Source: Egerieimonas sp900552095
GTDB taxonomy: Bacteria > Bacillota > Clostridia > Lachnospirales > Lachnospiraceae
Assembly: GCA_902469965.1 (NCBI GenBank)
Contig: CABREP010000090.1
Location: 1-6,530, forward strand
Reading direction: 5' to 3'
Length of the DNA stretch: 6,530 bases
Shown here: in pieces, positions 1 through 6,530 of the stretch
Numbering within the stretch: position 1 is the stretch's first letter
Layout of the letters: each line of letters starts with the position of its first letter
The notes under the pieces: generated by a model
The model's input: only the letters and a program-made list of their open reading frames with translations
Database searches by the model: none
What the model was told of the DNA's origin: nothing
Made by a program: the position numbers and the translations under genes

Positions 1-1309
1 CCAGCCAGTAAGTATCAAAAATCTGGCCGATAATCCGGTGACGGCAGACCGCCTCCTTTGAGAGCAGCTTTCCGTCAAAAAGAGTAAGCTGCTCCGCTCG
101 CTTCTCCTCCGGCTTTTTCTCCTGCTCCGCCCGGTAAGGAAACATAGGCTTATCCGTGGTGGCGGAGAGAACCGGCCTCTCTGTTTCTTTCTTTTCTCTT
201 AAGATCCGCTGCCGTTCAAAGGGCTCAGGCGCCTTCTGAAAAGCCTCTCTCTGCCTTTTTTCCTCCTCACGCTTCTCCTTTACGGCCTGCTTTTCATCCA
301 GCACCATCTCCGGGATCAGTTCCTTCTGCTCCAGAGCCTCAGCCACCGCCCGGTAAACACTCCGATACAGCTGCTCCTGGTCATCAAAACGCACTTCCAT
401 CTTGGTGGGGTGAACGTTGACGTCCAGATGTTCTCCATTTACGGTGATGTAAAGGGACGTAAACGGATATTTGTGCTGCATCATGTAAGGTTTGTACCCA
501 TCCTCAATGGCCTTCATCAGAAGACGGCTTTTGACGTAACGGCCGTTGATATAATAATTTTCAAAATTGCGGTTTCCCCGGCAGACCGACGGTTTCGCCG
601 CAAACCCCTCGATCGCCACATATGCATCCTCATACGATACCGGAAGCAGTTCCCGGGTAATCTCCCTGCCGTAAACCTGATAGATCACTTCTTTCCGGTT
701 ATTATTCCCGGAGGTATGAAGCTTTGTCTGCCGGTTCTGGATATACTTAAAAGAAATCTCCGGATGAGAGAGCGCCAGCTGCTCGATAAAACTGCTGATA
801 TACCCCGCTTCTGTCACAGGAGACTTCAGGAATTTAGCCCGGGCTGGCGTATTGAAAAAAAGATTCCGGATCAGGAAGGTCGTTCCCTCAGGGGCTCCCA
901 CCTCCTCCATTCCCTTTTCTCTTCCTCCCTCGATCACATAACGTACGCCCGTCAGATCTTCCGCCGTCTTGGTGATCAGTTCCACCTGGGAGACTGCAGC
1001 AATGCTTGAGAGCGCCTCCCCCCGAAAACCCAGGGATGAGATCTGCTCCAGATCGGAAATCTCCCGGATCTTACTGGTCGCATGGCGCAGAAAAGCCAGC
1101 GGAACCTGCTCCCTGGTAATCCCGCTGCCATTGTCTGTAATCCGGATAAAAGTAATCCCGCCGTTTTCAATCTCCACCGTAACCGCCGAAGCGCCTGCAT
1201 CGATCGAATTTTCCACCAGCTCCTTTACCACGGAAGCTGGCCGCTCCACCACCTCGCCCGCCGCGATCTTATCAATTGTCTGTTGGTCAAGTACCGCAAT
1301 TGTCTTCAT
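1..1309 (-). CDS. mutL: DNA mismatch repair protein MutL, 3' end cut by window edge
   Basis: MutL is the GHKL-ATPase that links mismatch-bound MutS to downstream repair. In bacteria without MutH it is also the strand-nicking endonuclease. The first 436 residues are visible and the frame stays open to base 1. The N-terminal ATPase domain shows ENSIDAGA at 33-40 (E33 general base, N34 Mg-ATP contact), DNGSGI at 59-64, GFRGEAL at 94-100 and NLFFNTPAR at 149-157. The transducer domain ends with DVNVHPTK at 296-303 followed by EVRF. A Lys/Glu/Arg-rich linker of about 100 residues follows, containing QLTLF at 407-411. The dimerisation domain then begins with IIGQIFDTYWL at 426-436. The nuclease motif (DQHA type) would lie beyond the edge, so nuclease status cannot be read here. 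The ATG is at 1309-1307, one base after the mutS TAA, and has only a weak GGTGG Shine-Dalgarno, which implies coupling to mutS translation. The identity is very secure; the family is usually about 600-700 residues long. Confidence 0.97.
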   Translation of the reverse strand, partial: MKTIAVLDQQTIDKIAAGEVVERPASVVKELVENSIDAGASAVTVEIENGGITFIRITDNGSGITREQVPLAFLRHATSKIREISDLEQISSLGFRGEALSSIAAVSQVELITKTAEDLTGVRYVIEGGREKGMEEVGAPEGTTFLIRNLFFNTPARAKFLKSPVTEAGYISSFIEQLALSHPEISFKYIQNRQTKLHTSGNNNRKEVIYQVYGREITRELLPVSYEDAYVAIEGFAAKPSVCRGNRNFENYYINGRYVKSRLLMKAIEDGYKPYMMQHKYPFTSLYITVNGEHLDVNVHPTKMEVRFDDQEQLYRSVYRAVAEALEQKELIPEMVLDEKQAVKEKREEEKRQREAFQKAPEPFERQRILREKKETERPVLSATTDKPMFPYRAEQEKKPEEKRAEQLTLFDGKLLSKEAVCRHRIIGQIFDTYWL

Positions 1310-1319
1310 TTTACCACCG
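1307..1319 (-). promoter_or_regulatory. mutS/mutL junction, one-base gap with weak ribosome binding site
   Basis: The mutS TAA (1313-1311) is followed by one A and then the mutL ATG (1309-1307). The only Shine-Dalgarno-like bases are a weak GGTGG in the last mutS codons, about four bases from the ATG. With so little independent initiation signal, mutL translation probably depends on ribosomes terminating on mutS. Confidence 0.75.
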
Positions 1320-3956
1320 ATTCTTCAGCTTGTTCTGCAGCCGGTAAATGGTATTCAGCGCATCCACCGGCGTCAAGTTGCTCACATCTATCTCTTTTAA
1401 TTCTTTCAAAATGTCATCATCCTGTACCGTATCAAAAAGGGACATCTGTTCCAGATCCACCGGGTCGTAATGGACCGGCCGGGATTTCTTCTTCGCCATC
1501 CCGCCAGTCATCTCCTGAATCGCTTCCGTGATGTCCGCATCCGAGAGCTGCTCCACCAGTTCTTTCGCCCGGGTGATCACCGAATCCGGCACTCCCGCCA
1601 GTTTTGCCACCTGGATTCCGTAACTCTTGTCAGCGCCGCCCTTCACGATCTTTCGCAGAAAAACAATGTCATCGCCTTTTTCCTTCACCGCAATACAATA
1701 ATTATTGACTCCCGGAATCTTTCCCTCCAGTTCTGTCAGCTCATGATAATGAGTAGCAAATAAGGTCTTGGCTCCCAGAAGCCTTGGATTGCTGATATGT
1801 TCGATCACAGCCCAGGCAATCGAAAGCCCGTCAAAGGTACTGGTTCCTCTGCCGATCTCATCCAGGATAAGGAGACTTTTGCTTGTGGCATTGCGCAGGA
1901 TATTTGCCACCTCATTCATCTCTACCATAAAAGTAGACTGACCGCTGGCCAGATCGTCAGAAGCACCTACCCGGGTAAAGATCCTGTCTACAATCCCGAT
2001 CTTTGCCTTTTCCGCCGGAACGAAACATCCAATCTGCGCCATCAGCACGATGAGCGCCGTCTGACGCATATAAGTAGATTTTCCCGCCATATTGGGGCCG
2101 GTGATAATAGATACCCGGCTTTTCCCATTATCCAGATAGGTGTCGTTGGCGATAAACATATCGTTGGAAATCATCTGTTCTACCACCGGATGACGTCCGT
2201 TCTTGATGTCGATCACACCCTTGTCATTTACCGTGGGCCGCACATAATTATTCCTCTGAGCCACCACAGAAAGAGAGGCAAACACATCCAGTGCAGCCAC
2301 TGCCTTAGCACTCTTCTGAATTCGTTTTACTTCTCCGGAAATCTGTTCCCTCACCTGGGAAAAGAGAGCATATTCCAGTGCAAAAAGCTTGTCCTCCGCC
2401 CCCAGGATCATGTCTTCCAGCTCTTTTAAGCGGGGTGTGATATAGCGCTCTGCATTTGCCAGCGTCTGTTTTCTTGTATAATAATCCGGAACCAGATCCT
2501 TAAAAGAATTGGTCACTTCCAGATAATATCCAAACACCTTATTATACTTTATCTTCAGCGTACGGATCCCGGTCTTCTCCCGCTCCTGCGCCTCCAGTTC
2601 TGCCAGCCATGTTTTTCCTTCTGTTTTCGCCTTCCGGTACCGGTCCACCTCCTCATGGAAGCCATCCCGGATAATCCCGCCTTCTTTCATCGCCAGGGGC
2701 GGATCCTCCACGATCGCTGAATCAATCAGCTCCTTCAGATCTGCCAGTTCATCCATTTCTTCCCGGATCTGAACAAGCAAGGGGCTGGTAAATTCCTGAA
2801 GAATATTTTTAATATGGGGCAGCATGGCAATCGAAGTGCCAAAGGCAGTCAGATCCCTGGGATTGGCAGACTGATAACTGATTTTGCTCATCAGACGCTC
2901 CAGATCATAGATCGGCTGCAAATACTCCCGAATCTCTTCCCGAAGCATAGCCTGCAGGTTCAGTTCCGTAACAGCATCCAGTCTTTTATTGATCTCTTCC
3001 GCATCAATCAGAGGCTGCTCGACATAAGAACGCAGCATCCTGGCTCCCATCGCTGTCTTGGTCTTATCCAGTACCCAGAGAAGGGAACCTCTCTTCTGTT
3101 TCTCCCGCAGAGTCTCCAGAAGCTCCAGGTTTCTCCTGCTGGAACTGTCAATCAGCATAAATTTTTCTGCCATATAAGGATGGATCGCCGTCATATGTAA
3201 GAGAGAATTTTTCTGTGTTTCCAGAAGATACTGAAACAGCGCGCCGGCTGCAGTTGCCCCTGTGTCATAATCAGAAAGCCCTAATCCCTCAAGTCCGGAG
3301 ACCTTAAAGTGCTCCCGCAGTGTCCTTCTGCAAAGATCTTCGTCAAAATACCAGTCTTCCAGTACATTAACGCAGATCCCCAGCCGGTTGTGCAGATCAT
3401 CCAGATCCACGCCGCTGACCAGCAGAGTCTTATTGCAGATGATCTCCGCCGGAGAAAACTTGTAGATCTCATCCAGAAGTTTTCTCTCCCGGTCCACTTC
3501 TGTCACAAAACAGTCCCCGGTAGTAATGTCCGCCGCAGAAATCCCGTAGTGATCTGCCATTCCCACCACAGACATAATATAATTATTTTTTGATTCGTCC
3601 AGATTCTGGGTATTTAAGTTTGTTCCCGGCGTAACGATCCGTACGACTTCCCGTTTCACCATTCCCCTGGCAGTCTTTGGATCCTCCACCTGTTCGCACA
3701 CCGCCACTTTATAGCCCTTCTCGATCAGACGACTGATATAGGTTTCCGCGGCATGATAGGGCACACCGCACATAGGCGCCCGCTCCGGAAGCCCGCATTC
3801 CTTTCCGGTCAGCGTAAGTTCCAGCTCTTTTGACACCGTTTTGGCATCCTCAAAAAACATTTCATAAAAATCACCCAGGCGGTAAAAGAGAATACAGTCT
3901 TTATGTTCTTCTTTCGTCGCCACGTAGTGCTGCATCATTGGTGATAATCCAGTCAC
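1311..3956 (-). CDS. mutS: DNA mismatch repair ATPase MutS
   Basis: MutS is the mismatch-recognition clamp that scans DNA as a dimer, binds base mismatches and small loops, and exchanges ADP for ATP to recruit MutL. The 881 residues fit the usual 850-880 and the gene looks intact. The N-terminal mismatch-binding domain (about 5-120) carries the F-x-E wedge F30-Y31-E32 within GDFYEMF, and the conserved CGVPYHA follows. The connector, lever/core and clamp domains span about 125-575. The ABC-type ATPase has Walker A GPNMAGKST at 620-628, Walker B ending in D699-E700, and GRGTSTFDG from 702. A C-terminal helical tail contains QMSLF at 837-841, resembling the beta-clamp motif QLSFF of Bacillus subtilis MutS. 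The start is GTG at 3956-3954. It is preferred over the in-frame ATG at codon 7 because it keeps the conserved LSPMMQ N terminus and has AGGA six bases upstream. It overlaps the miaB stop by four bases. The MutS1 type, rather than MutS2, is clear from the F-x-E motif and the absence of a Smr domain. Confidence 0.98.
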   Translation of the reverse strand: MTGLSPMMQHYVATKEEHKDCILFYRLGDFYEMFFEDAKTVSKELELTLTGKECGLPERAPMCGVPYHAAETYISRLIEKGYKVAVCEQVEDPKTARGMVKREVVRIVTPGTNLNTQNLDESKNNYIMSVVGMADHYGISAADITTGDCFVTEVDRERKLLDEIYKFSPAEIICNKTLLVSGVDLDDLHNRLGICVNVLEDWYFDEDLCRRTLREHFKVSGLEGLGLSDYDTGATAAGALFQYLLETQKNSLLHMTAIHPYMAEKFMLIDSSSRRNLELLETLREKQKRGSLLWVLDKTKTAMGARMLRSYVEQPLIDAEEINKRLDAVTELNLQAMLREEIREYLQPIYDLERLMSKISYQSANPRDLTAFGTSIAMLPHIKNILQEFTSPLLVQIREEMDELADLKELIDSAIVEDPPLAMKEGGIIRDGFHEEVDRYRKAKTEGKTWLAELEAQEREKTGIRTLKIKYNKVFGYYLEVTNSFKDLVPDYYTRKQTLANAERYITPRLKELEDMILGAEDKLFALEYALFSQVREQISGEVKRIQKSAKAVAALDVFASLSVVAQRNNYVRPTVNDKGVIDIKNGRHPVVEQMISNDMFIANDTYLDNGKSRVSIITGPNMAGKSTYMRQTALIVLMAQIGCFVPAEKAKIGIVDRIFTRVGASDDLASGQSTFMVEMNEVANILRNATSKSLLILDEIGRGTSTFDGLSIAWAVIEHISNPRLLGAKTLFATHYHELTELEGKIPGVNNYCIAVKEKGDDIVFLRKIVKGGADKSYGIQVAKLAGVPDSVITRAKELVEQLSDADITEAIQEMTGGMAKKKSRPVHYDPVDLEQMSLFDTVQDDDILKELKEIDVSNLTPVDALNTIYRLQNKLKNRW

Positions 3957-3966
3957 ACTTCTTCCT
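3953..3966 (-). promoter_or_regulatory. miaB/mutS GTGA stop-start overlap with mutS ribosome binding site
   Basis: The last miaB bases and the mutS start share GTGA at 3956-3953: GTG (3956-3954) opens mutS and TGA (3955-3953) ends miaB. AGGAAG at 3966-3961 lies within the final miaB codons at proper spacing. This arrangement indicates translational coupling, with ribosomes finishing miaB able to re-initiate on mutS. Confidence 0.85.
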
Positions 3967-5440
3967 GCCTTTCCGTGGGAGTACCCATATAATAAAAGCC
4001 CCTGCAGGTATCCAGAGATACGGAAATGATCTGCCCGATCAGCGATTCATCCCCCGGAAAATGCACCAGCATATTATTGGTCATCCTTCCCGTCATAAGC
4101 CTTTCATCGTGATCGTTTTTCTCCTCCACCAGAACCTGCTGCACCGTCCCGGTCAGCCTTTTCGCTTCCTCCCTTGCAATCTCCTGAATTTCATTCAAGA
4201 GGCGGTCAAACCGGTCTTTTACCACATCTTCCGGCACCTGGTCCTCCATCCGGGCTGCCGGAGTTCCGCTCCGCCTGGAATAAATAAAGGTAAATGCACT
4301 GTCAAATCGTACCTTTCTGACTACATCCAGTGTCTCCTGAAAATCTTCTTCCGTCTCGCCCGGAAATCCCACAATAATATCCGTGGTAAGGGAAATATCC
4401 GGCACTGCCCGGCGGATCCGCTCCACCAGATCCAGATACTGCTCCTTGGTATATCTCCGGTTCATCTCTTTTAAGATCCGGCTGCTTCCGGACTGCAGCG
4501 GCAGATGCAGATGATTGCAGACCTTGCTACATTTTCCCATCACCCGGATCAGATCATCCGAGAGATCCTTGGGATGGGAAGTCATAAAACGGATCCGCTC
4601 CAGTCCTTCAATCTCCGCCACCTGCTCCAGAAGCTGCGCAAAAGACAGGGGCTCTTCCAGATTTTTTCCGTAAGAATTCACATTCTGCCCCAGAAGCATA
4701 ACTTCTTTCACCCCGTCCTTTACCAGCTTCCTGATCTCATTTAAGATCTCTTCCGGCTTCCTGCTCCTCTCCCGTCCTCTCACATAAGGAACAATACAGT
4801 AGCTGCAGAAGTTATTGCAGCCGAACATAATATTTACTCCCGACTTAAAAGAATATTTCCGATCCACCGGAAGATCCTCCACAATCAATTCCGGCTTTTC
4901 CCAGACATCGATACAGGTACGGTGTTTTCCCGGCTTTTCCCTCTCTTCAAAAACTTTATAAAGGAGCTGAGGAAATTTATAAATATTATGCGTTCCGAAG
5001 ATCAGGTCAATAAACGGATATTTTCGCGGAAGTTTTTCCACCTCTTCCGCCTCCTGCATCATACAGCCGCACAGCCCGATCACCATATGAGGATTTTTCT
5101 CCTTCTGTTTCTTCAGCACACCCAGACGCCCATATACTTTCAGATTAGCATTTTCCCGGACAGTACAGGTATTGTAAAGGACAAGATCCGCACAGCTTTC
5201 CTCCGCGGCCTTCTCAAACCCCATCACTTCCAGCATGCCCTCCAGCTTCTCGGAATCCCGGGCATTCATCTGACAGCCCAGGGTGGTCACAAAAAAGGAG
5301 GGACATTTCTTCCTGCCGGCAAAATGTTCCTGCAGATACGCGCGCACCTGTTCCATATAAAATTCCTGCCGGAGTCTTTCTTCCTCCTCAGGAGCAGTAT
5401 TCTTCTGATTTTCTGTCAATGAATCTCCTCTGTTCTCCAT
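3953..5440 (-). CDS. miaB: tRNA-2-methylthio-N6-(dimethylallyl)adenosine synthase MiaB
   Basis: MiaB is a radical-SAM methylthiotransferase that converts i6A37 to ms2i6A37 in tRNAs reading codons that begin with U, using two [4Fe-4S] clusters in the cytoplasm. From the ATG at 5440 it has 495 residues. The N-terminal MTTase domain holds the auxiliary-cluster cysteines C56 (LGCQMN), C92 (YNTCTVREN) and C126 (the second Cys of CGC). The radical-SAM domain has CxxxCxxC as C208, C212 and C215, followed by VPYVRGRERSR. A TRAM RNA-binding domain occupies about the last 65 residues. The frame extends 9 codons further up to a TTG at 5467, but the predicted transcript starts about there. The ATG has AAAGGA six bases upstream, so it is chosen. 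An acidic N-terminal extension of about 45 residues precedes the first domain, as in Bacillus MiaB. The LGCQMNARDSEK and GRERSR motifs favour MiaB over the paralogues MtaB and RimO. It is the first gene of the miaB-mutS-mutL operon. Confidence 0.95.
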   Translation of the reverse strand: MENRGDSLTENQKNTAPEEEERLRQEFYMEQVRAYLQEHFAGRKKCPSFFVTTLGCQMNARDSEKLEGMLEVMGFEKAAEESCADLVLYNTCTVRENANLKVYGRLGVLKKQKEKNPHMVIGLCGCMMQEAEEVEKLPRKYPFIDLIFGTHNIYKFPQLLYKVFEEREKPGKHRTCIDVWEKPELIVEDLPVDRKYSFKSGVNIMFGCNNFCSYCIVPYVRGRERSRKPEEILNEIRKLVKDGVKEVMLLGQNVNSYGKNLEEPLSFAQLLEQVAEIEGLERIRFMTSHPKDLSDDLIRVMGKCSKVCNHLHLPLQSGSSRILKEMNRRYTKEQYLDLVERIRRAVPDISLTTDIIVGFPGETEEDFQETLDVVRKVRFDSAFTFIYSRRSGTPAARMEDQVPEDVVKDRFDRLLNEIQEIAREEAKRLTGTVQQVLVEEKNDHDERLMTGRMTNNMLVHFPGDESLIGQIISVSLDTCRGFYYMGTPTERQEEV

Positions 5441-5452
5441 GTTTTTTCCTTT
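5438..5452 (-). promoter_or_regulatory. miaB ribosome binding site that decides the start
   Basis: AAAGGA (5452-5447) lies six bases before ATG 5440-5438. The alternative in-frame TTG at 5467-5465 falls at the predicted transcription start and so would have no upstream ribosome binding site on this transcript. The ATG is therefore the better start, shortening the maximal open frame by nine codons. Confidence 0.82.
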
Positions 5453-5474
5453 CTTACTCTTTTGCAATCATATT

Positions 5475-5503
5475 ATTATAGCAATTTGCCGCCCCACTTT
5501 CAA
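5475..5503 (-). promoter_or_regulatory. Sigma-A-type promoter of the miaB-mutS-mutL operon
   Basis: On the minus strand, TTGAAA (5503-5498) and TATAAT (5480-5475) are separated by exactly 17 bases. This is a near-perfect vegetative promoter: the -35 has five of six consensus bases and the -10 has six of six. Initiation is expected about 7 bases downstream, near G5469 or A5468, giving a leader of roughly 30 bases before the miaB ATG at 5440. It lies in the gap between the peptidase stop and miaB, where a promoter for the three-gene operon is expected. I saw no operator, attenuator or riboswitch in the short leader, so expression is probably constitutive. Confidence 0.88.
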
Positions 5504-5528
5504 GTTTTTTGTCCACACCTTCGTCTTT

Positions 5529-6413
5529 TCAGCACAGCTGCAGAATACCCAGGGGAATCATCCTGATCTCCCGGTAGGTTTTCTCAAGAAGCGTATCCTC
5601 CATCGGAAACCGGGCATTTTCTTCCCCTGTTTCTATGGTAAGCGCCGGCTGTCCGGTCAGCTCTGAATAAAACTGCACGGAATTTCCTCCGGAAAGCCTG
5701 TCCTGCTCTTCCTCCCGTTTTCCCAGGGTATAATGGGAAAGACTCTGAATGTACCGGGCCAGCCGCTGGCTTCTTATATTATAAGGATAGGTCATGGCAT
5801 GGCGATAATAATAGATCAGTTTCCCTCTGGAATGAAAATCAAGATACCCCACCGAATCCTGATCCTGAAAAATCCGCATCAGAGTCTTCGTCTCATTTTC
5901 GCTGGCGGGATATTCCAGAAGATTCTGCTGTACGTAGGATTTACATGGGAAATTCCGGTTGATATCGATACATCGGGCATTCGCCTTCCACTCCTGATAA
6001 GGGATCCGTTTCATTTTGCACATCTGTCTGAAAACAGGGTTATGTATGGCAGAAAATCCGGTTCTCGCGATTTCATACCCATCCGGATTCACCAGCGGAA
6101 GGAAACAGATGGAATACTGCTGAAGCAGGGCATATACATCACAGTCGCCCAGGCATTCCCGGTTCCGGTAAGCACTGCAGTATTCCTCTGCTATCCTGAG
6201 AAGCAGGGTTGCATTAATACTCTCTCTCCCATGGATCCCGCCGGTGACGATGAGACTTTTCAGTCCCACGCCGATCCTCAGCATATAGATCCGCCGTTCA
6301 TCATGACTGATTCCGGCTGTAAGACAGGAAACAATTCCCGGGTATCTGCGCGGCAGTTCCCGCATGATCTGTTCCATCTGATGGTAATCATACTGTTTCT
6401 CCAAGGCAATCAT
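5529..6413 (-). CDS. M14-family zinc carboxypeptidase-like peptidase, probably cytoplasmic
   Basis: This is a 294-residue peptidase of the M14 fold, a single-zinc metallopeptidase family that includes carboxypeptidase A and bacterial gamma-D-glutamyl-diaminopimelate peptidases. The zinc ligands are visible: H61 and E64 in GGIHGRES, and H194 in LDFHSRG. NPDGYE lies at 109-114 and IDINRNFP at 149-156, with N152-R153 matching the substrate carboxylate-binding Asn-Arg pair. E261 in ALTIETGEE sits where the catalytic glutamate is expected. All catalytic positions are present, so it should be active. The N terminus is charged and lacks a signal peptide, and no LysM domain or membrane segment is seen. 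This fits a cytoplasmic enzyme such as a cell-wall peptide-recycling peptidase (MpaA-like), but the substrate is inferred only. The ATG at 6413 has AGGAGG eight bases upstream. The gene ends 88 bases before miaB, with that operon's own promoter between them and no clear terminator. Confidence 0.85.
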   Translation of the reverse strand: MIALEKQYDYHQMEQIMRELPRRYPGIVSCLTAGISHDERRIYMLRIGVGLKSLIVTGGIHGRESINATLLLRIAEEYCSAYRNRECLGDCDVYALLQQYSICFLPLVNPDGYEIARTGFSAIHNPVFRQMCKMKRIPYQEWKANARCIDINRNFPCKSYVQQNLLEYPASENETKTLMRIFQDQDSVGYLDFHSRGKLIYYYRHAMTYPYNIRSQRLARYIQSLSHYTLGKREEEQDRLSGGNSVQFYSELTGQPALTIETGEENARFPMEDTLLEKTYREIRMIPLGILQLC

Positions 6414-6427
6414 AACAGCTTCCTCCT
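6411..6427 (-). promoter_or_regulatory. Strong ribosome binding site of the M14 peptidase
   Basis: AGGAGG (6427-6422) is a perfect core Shine-Dalgarno, eight bases before ATG 6413-6411. It fixes the peptidase start and suggests efficient translation, in contrast to the weak signal before mutL. Confidence 0.9.
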
Positions 6428-6530
6428 AAATTGCATTTGTACATACTATATGCAGAAGAAGCTGAAAATAGAACCTTCTTTTCCGGGAATCCCTTCTCCC
6501 AAAGTCAGGAAAAACGGACCGACCCCTTAC
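6414..6530. other. Non-coding leader at the right edge
   Basis: These 117 bases precede the peptidase. Beyond the ribosome binding site and a possible -10, they show only short imperfect inverted repeats: AGAAG with CTTCT around 6455-6475, and GGGAATCCC at 6485-6493. None has the GC-rich stem and T-run of an intrinsic terminator. The outermost 20 bases could be the tail of a neighbouring gene or its 3' region; the window ends too soon to tell. Confidence 0.4.
6445..6450 (-). promoter_or_regulatory. Possible -10 element upstream of the M14 peptidase
   Basis: TATAGT (6450-6445) matches the -10 consensus at five of six bases and sits about 30 bases before the peptidase ATG, where a -10 would be expected. 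No convincing -35 is found 16-18 bases further upstream; the best hexamer there is TTCTAT. This is a weak candidate, and the gene could instead be transcribed from beyond the window. Confidence 0.3.

Noticed and set aside
410..1009. Plus-strand open frame of 199 codons, overlapping another at 969-1400.
   Set aside because: Both lie antisense to mutL (the second runs into the mutS 3' end), have no ribosome binding site and encode no recognisable family. They are by-products of the codon bias of the real genes.
976..1200. Minus-strand open frame of 74 codons inside mutL in another frame.
   Set aside because: It lies wholly within the ATPase domain of mutL, whose own frame carries every conserved motif in this stretch, so it is not an independent gene.
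3830..4474. Plus-strand open frame of 214 codons across the mutS/miaB junction.
   Set aside because: It is antisense to two conserved genes, has no Shine-Dalgarno, and its translation is of low-complexity shadow type. The minus-strand proteins have complete catalytic motifs.
4922..5422. Plus-strand open frames at 4922-5422 and 5439-5666.
   Set aside because: The first is antisense to miaB. The second crosses the miaB promoter into the peptidase 3' end. Neither has initiation signals or domain motifs.
5465..5467. TTG as the miaB start, giving a 504-residue protein.
   Set aside because: It coincides with the predicted transcription start and has no ribosome binding site, while ATG 5440 has AAAGGA at good spacing.
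6451..6477. AAGAAG/CTTCTT inverted repeat considered as a terminator.
   Set aside because: The stem is AT-rich with a loop of about 13 bases and no proper T-run, so it is too weak for an intrinsic terminator.
6450..6530. Plus-strand ATG followed by 27 open codons to the right edge.
   Set aside because: It has no ribosome binding site upstream, begins inside the peptidase leader on the opposite strand, and is too short to judge; chance is the simplest reading.

Overview
The window holds four genes, all read from the minus strand, so transcription runs from high to low coordinates. In that order they are a zinc carboxypeptidase-family (M14) peptidase, miaB, mutS, and mutL, which is cut by the left window edge. 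The moderate GC content, the strong AGGAGG-type ribosome binding sites, the sigma-A-type promoter and the miaB-mutS-mutL order all suggest a Gram-positive Clostridia chromosome, plausibly Lachnospiraceae. That lineage is inferred from style and gene order, because no 16S gene or other taxonomic marker is present.

Layout by region. At 6414-6530 there is a short non-coding leader with a perfect Shine-Dalgarno for the peptidase. The peptidase occupies 5529-6413. The 88 bases at 5441-5528 carry a near-consensus promoter (TTGAAA, 17 bases, TATAAT) driving the next three genes. miaB lies at 3953-5440, mutS at 1311-3956 (GTG start overlapping the miaB stop by 4 bases), and mutL from 1309 off the left edge (ATG 1 base after the mutS stop). 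This packing indicates one operon with translational coupling. In many Clostridia miaA follows mutL; that position lies outside the window.

How the genes work together. MutS recognises mismatches and, with ATP, recruits MutL, whose C-terminal domain carries the strand-nicking endonuclease in bacteria that lack MutH. That part of MutL is almost entirely outside the window. MiaB adds the 2-methylthio group to i6A37 of tRNAs that read UNN codons. The operon therefore joins a translation-fidelity enzyme to replication-error repair. The peptidase precedes the operon promoter and probably has its own transcript; it looks like a cytoplasmic enzyme acting on peptides, possibly cell-wall peptides.

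This is mostly ordinary housekeeping DNA. I found no mobile element, CRISPR array, RNA gene or undescribed system. The observation most worth checking is a pair of sliding-clamp-type motifs: QMSLF near the MutS C terminus, and QLTLF in the MutL linker just before its C-terminal domain.
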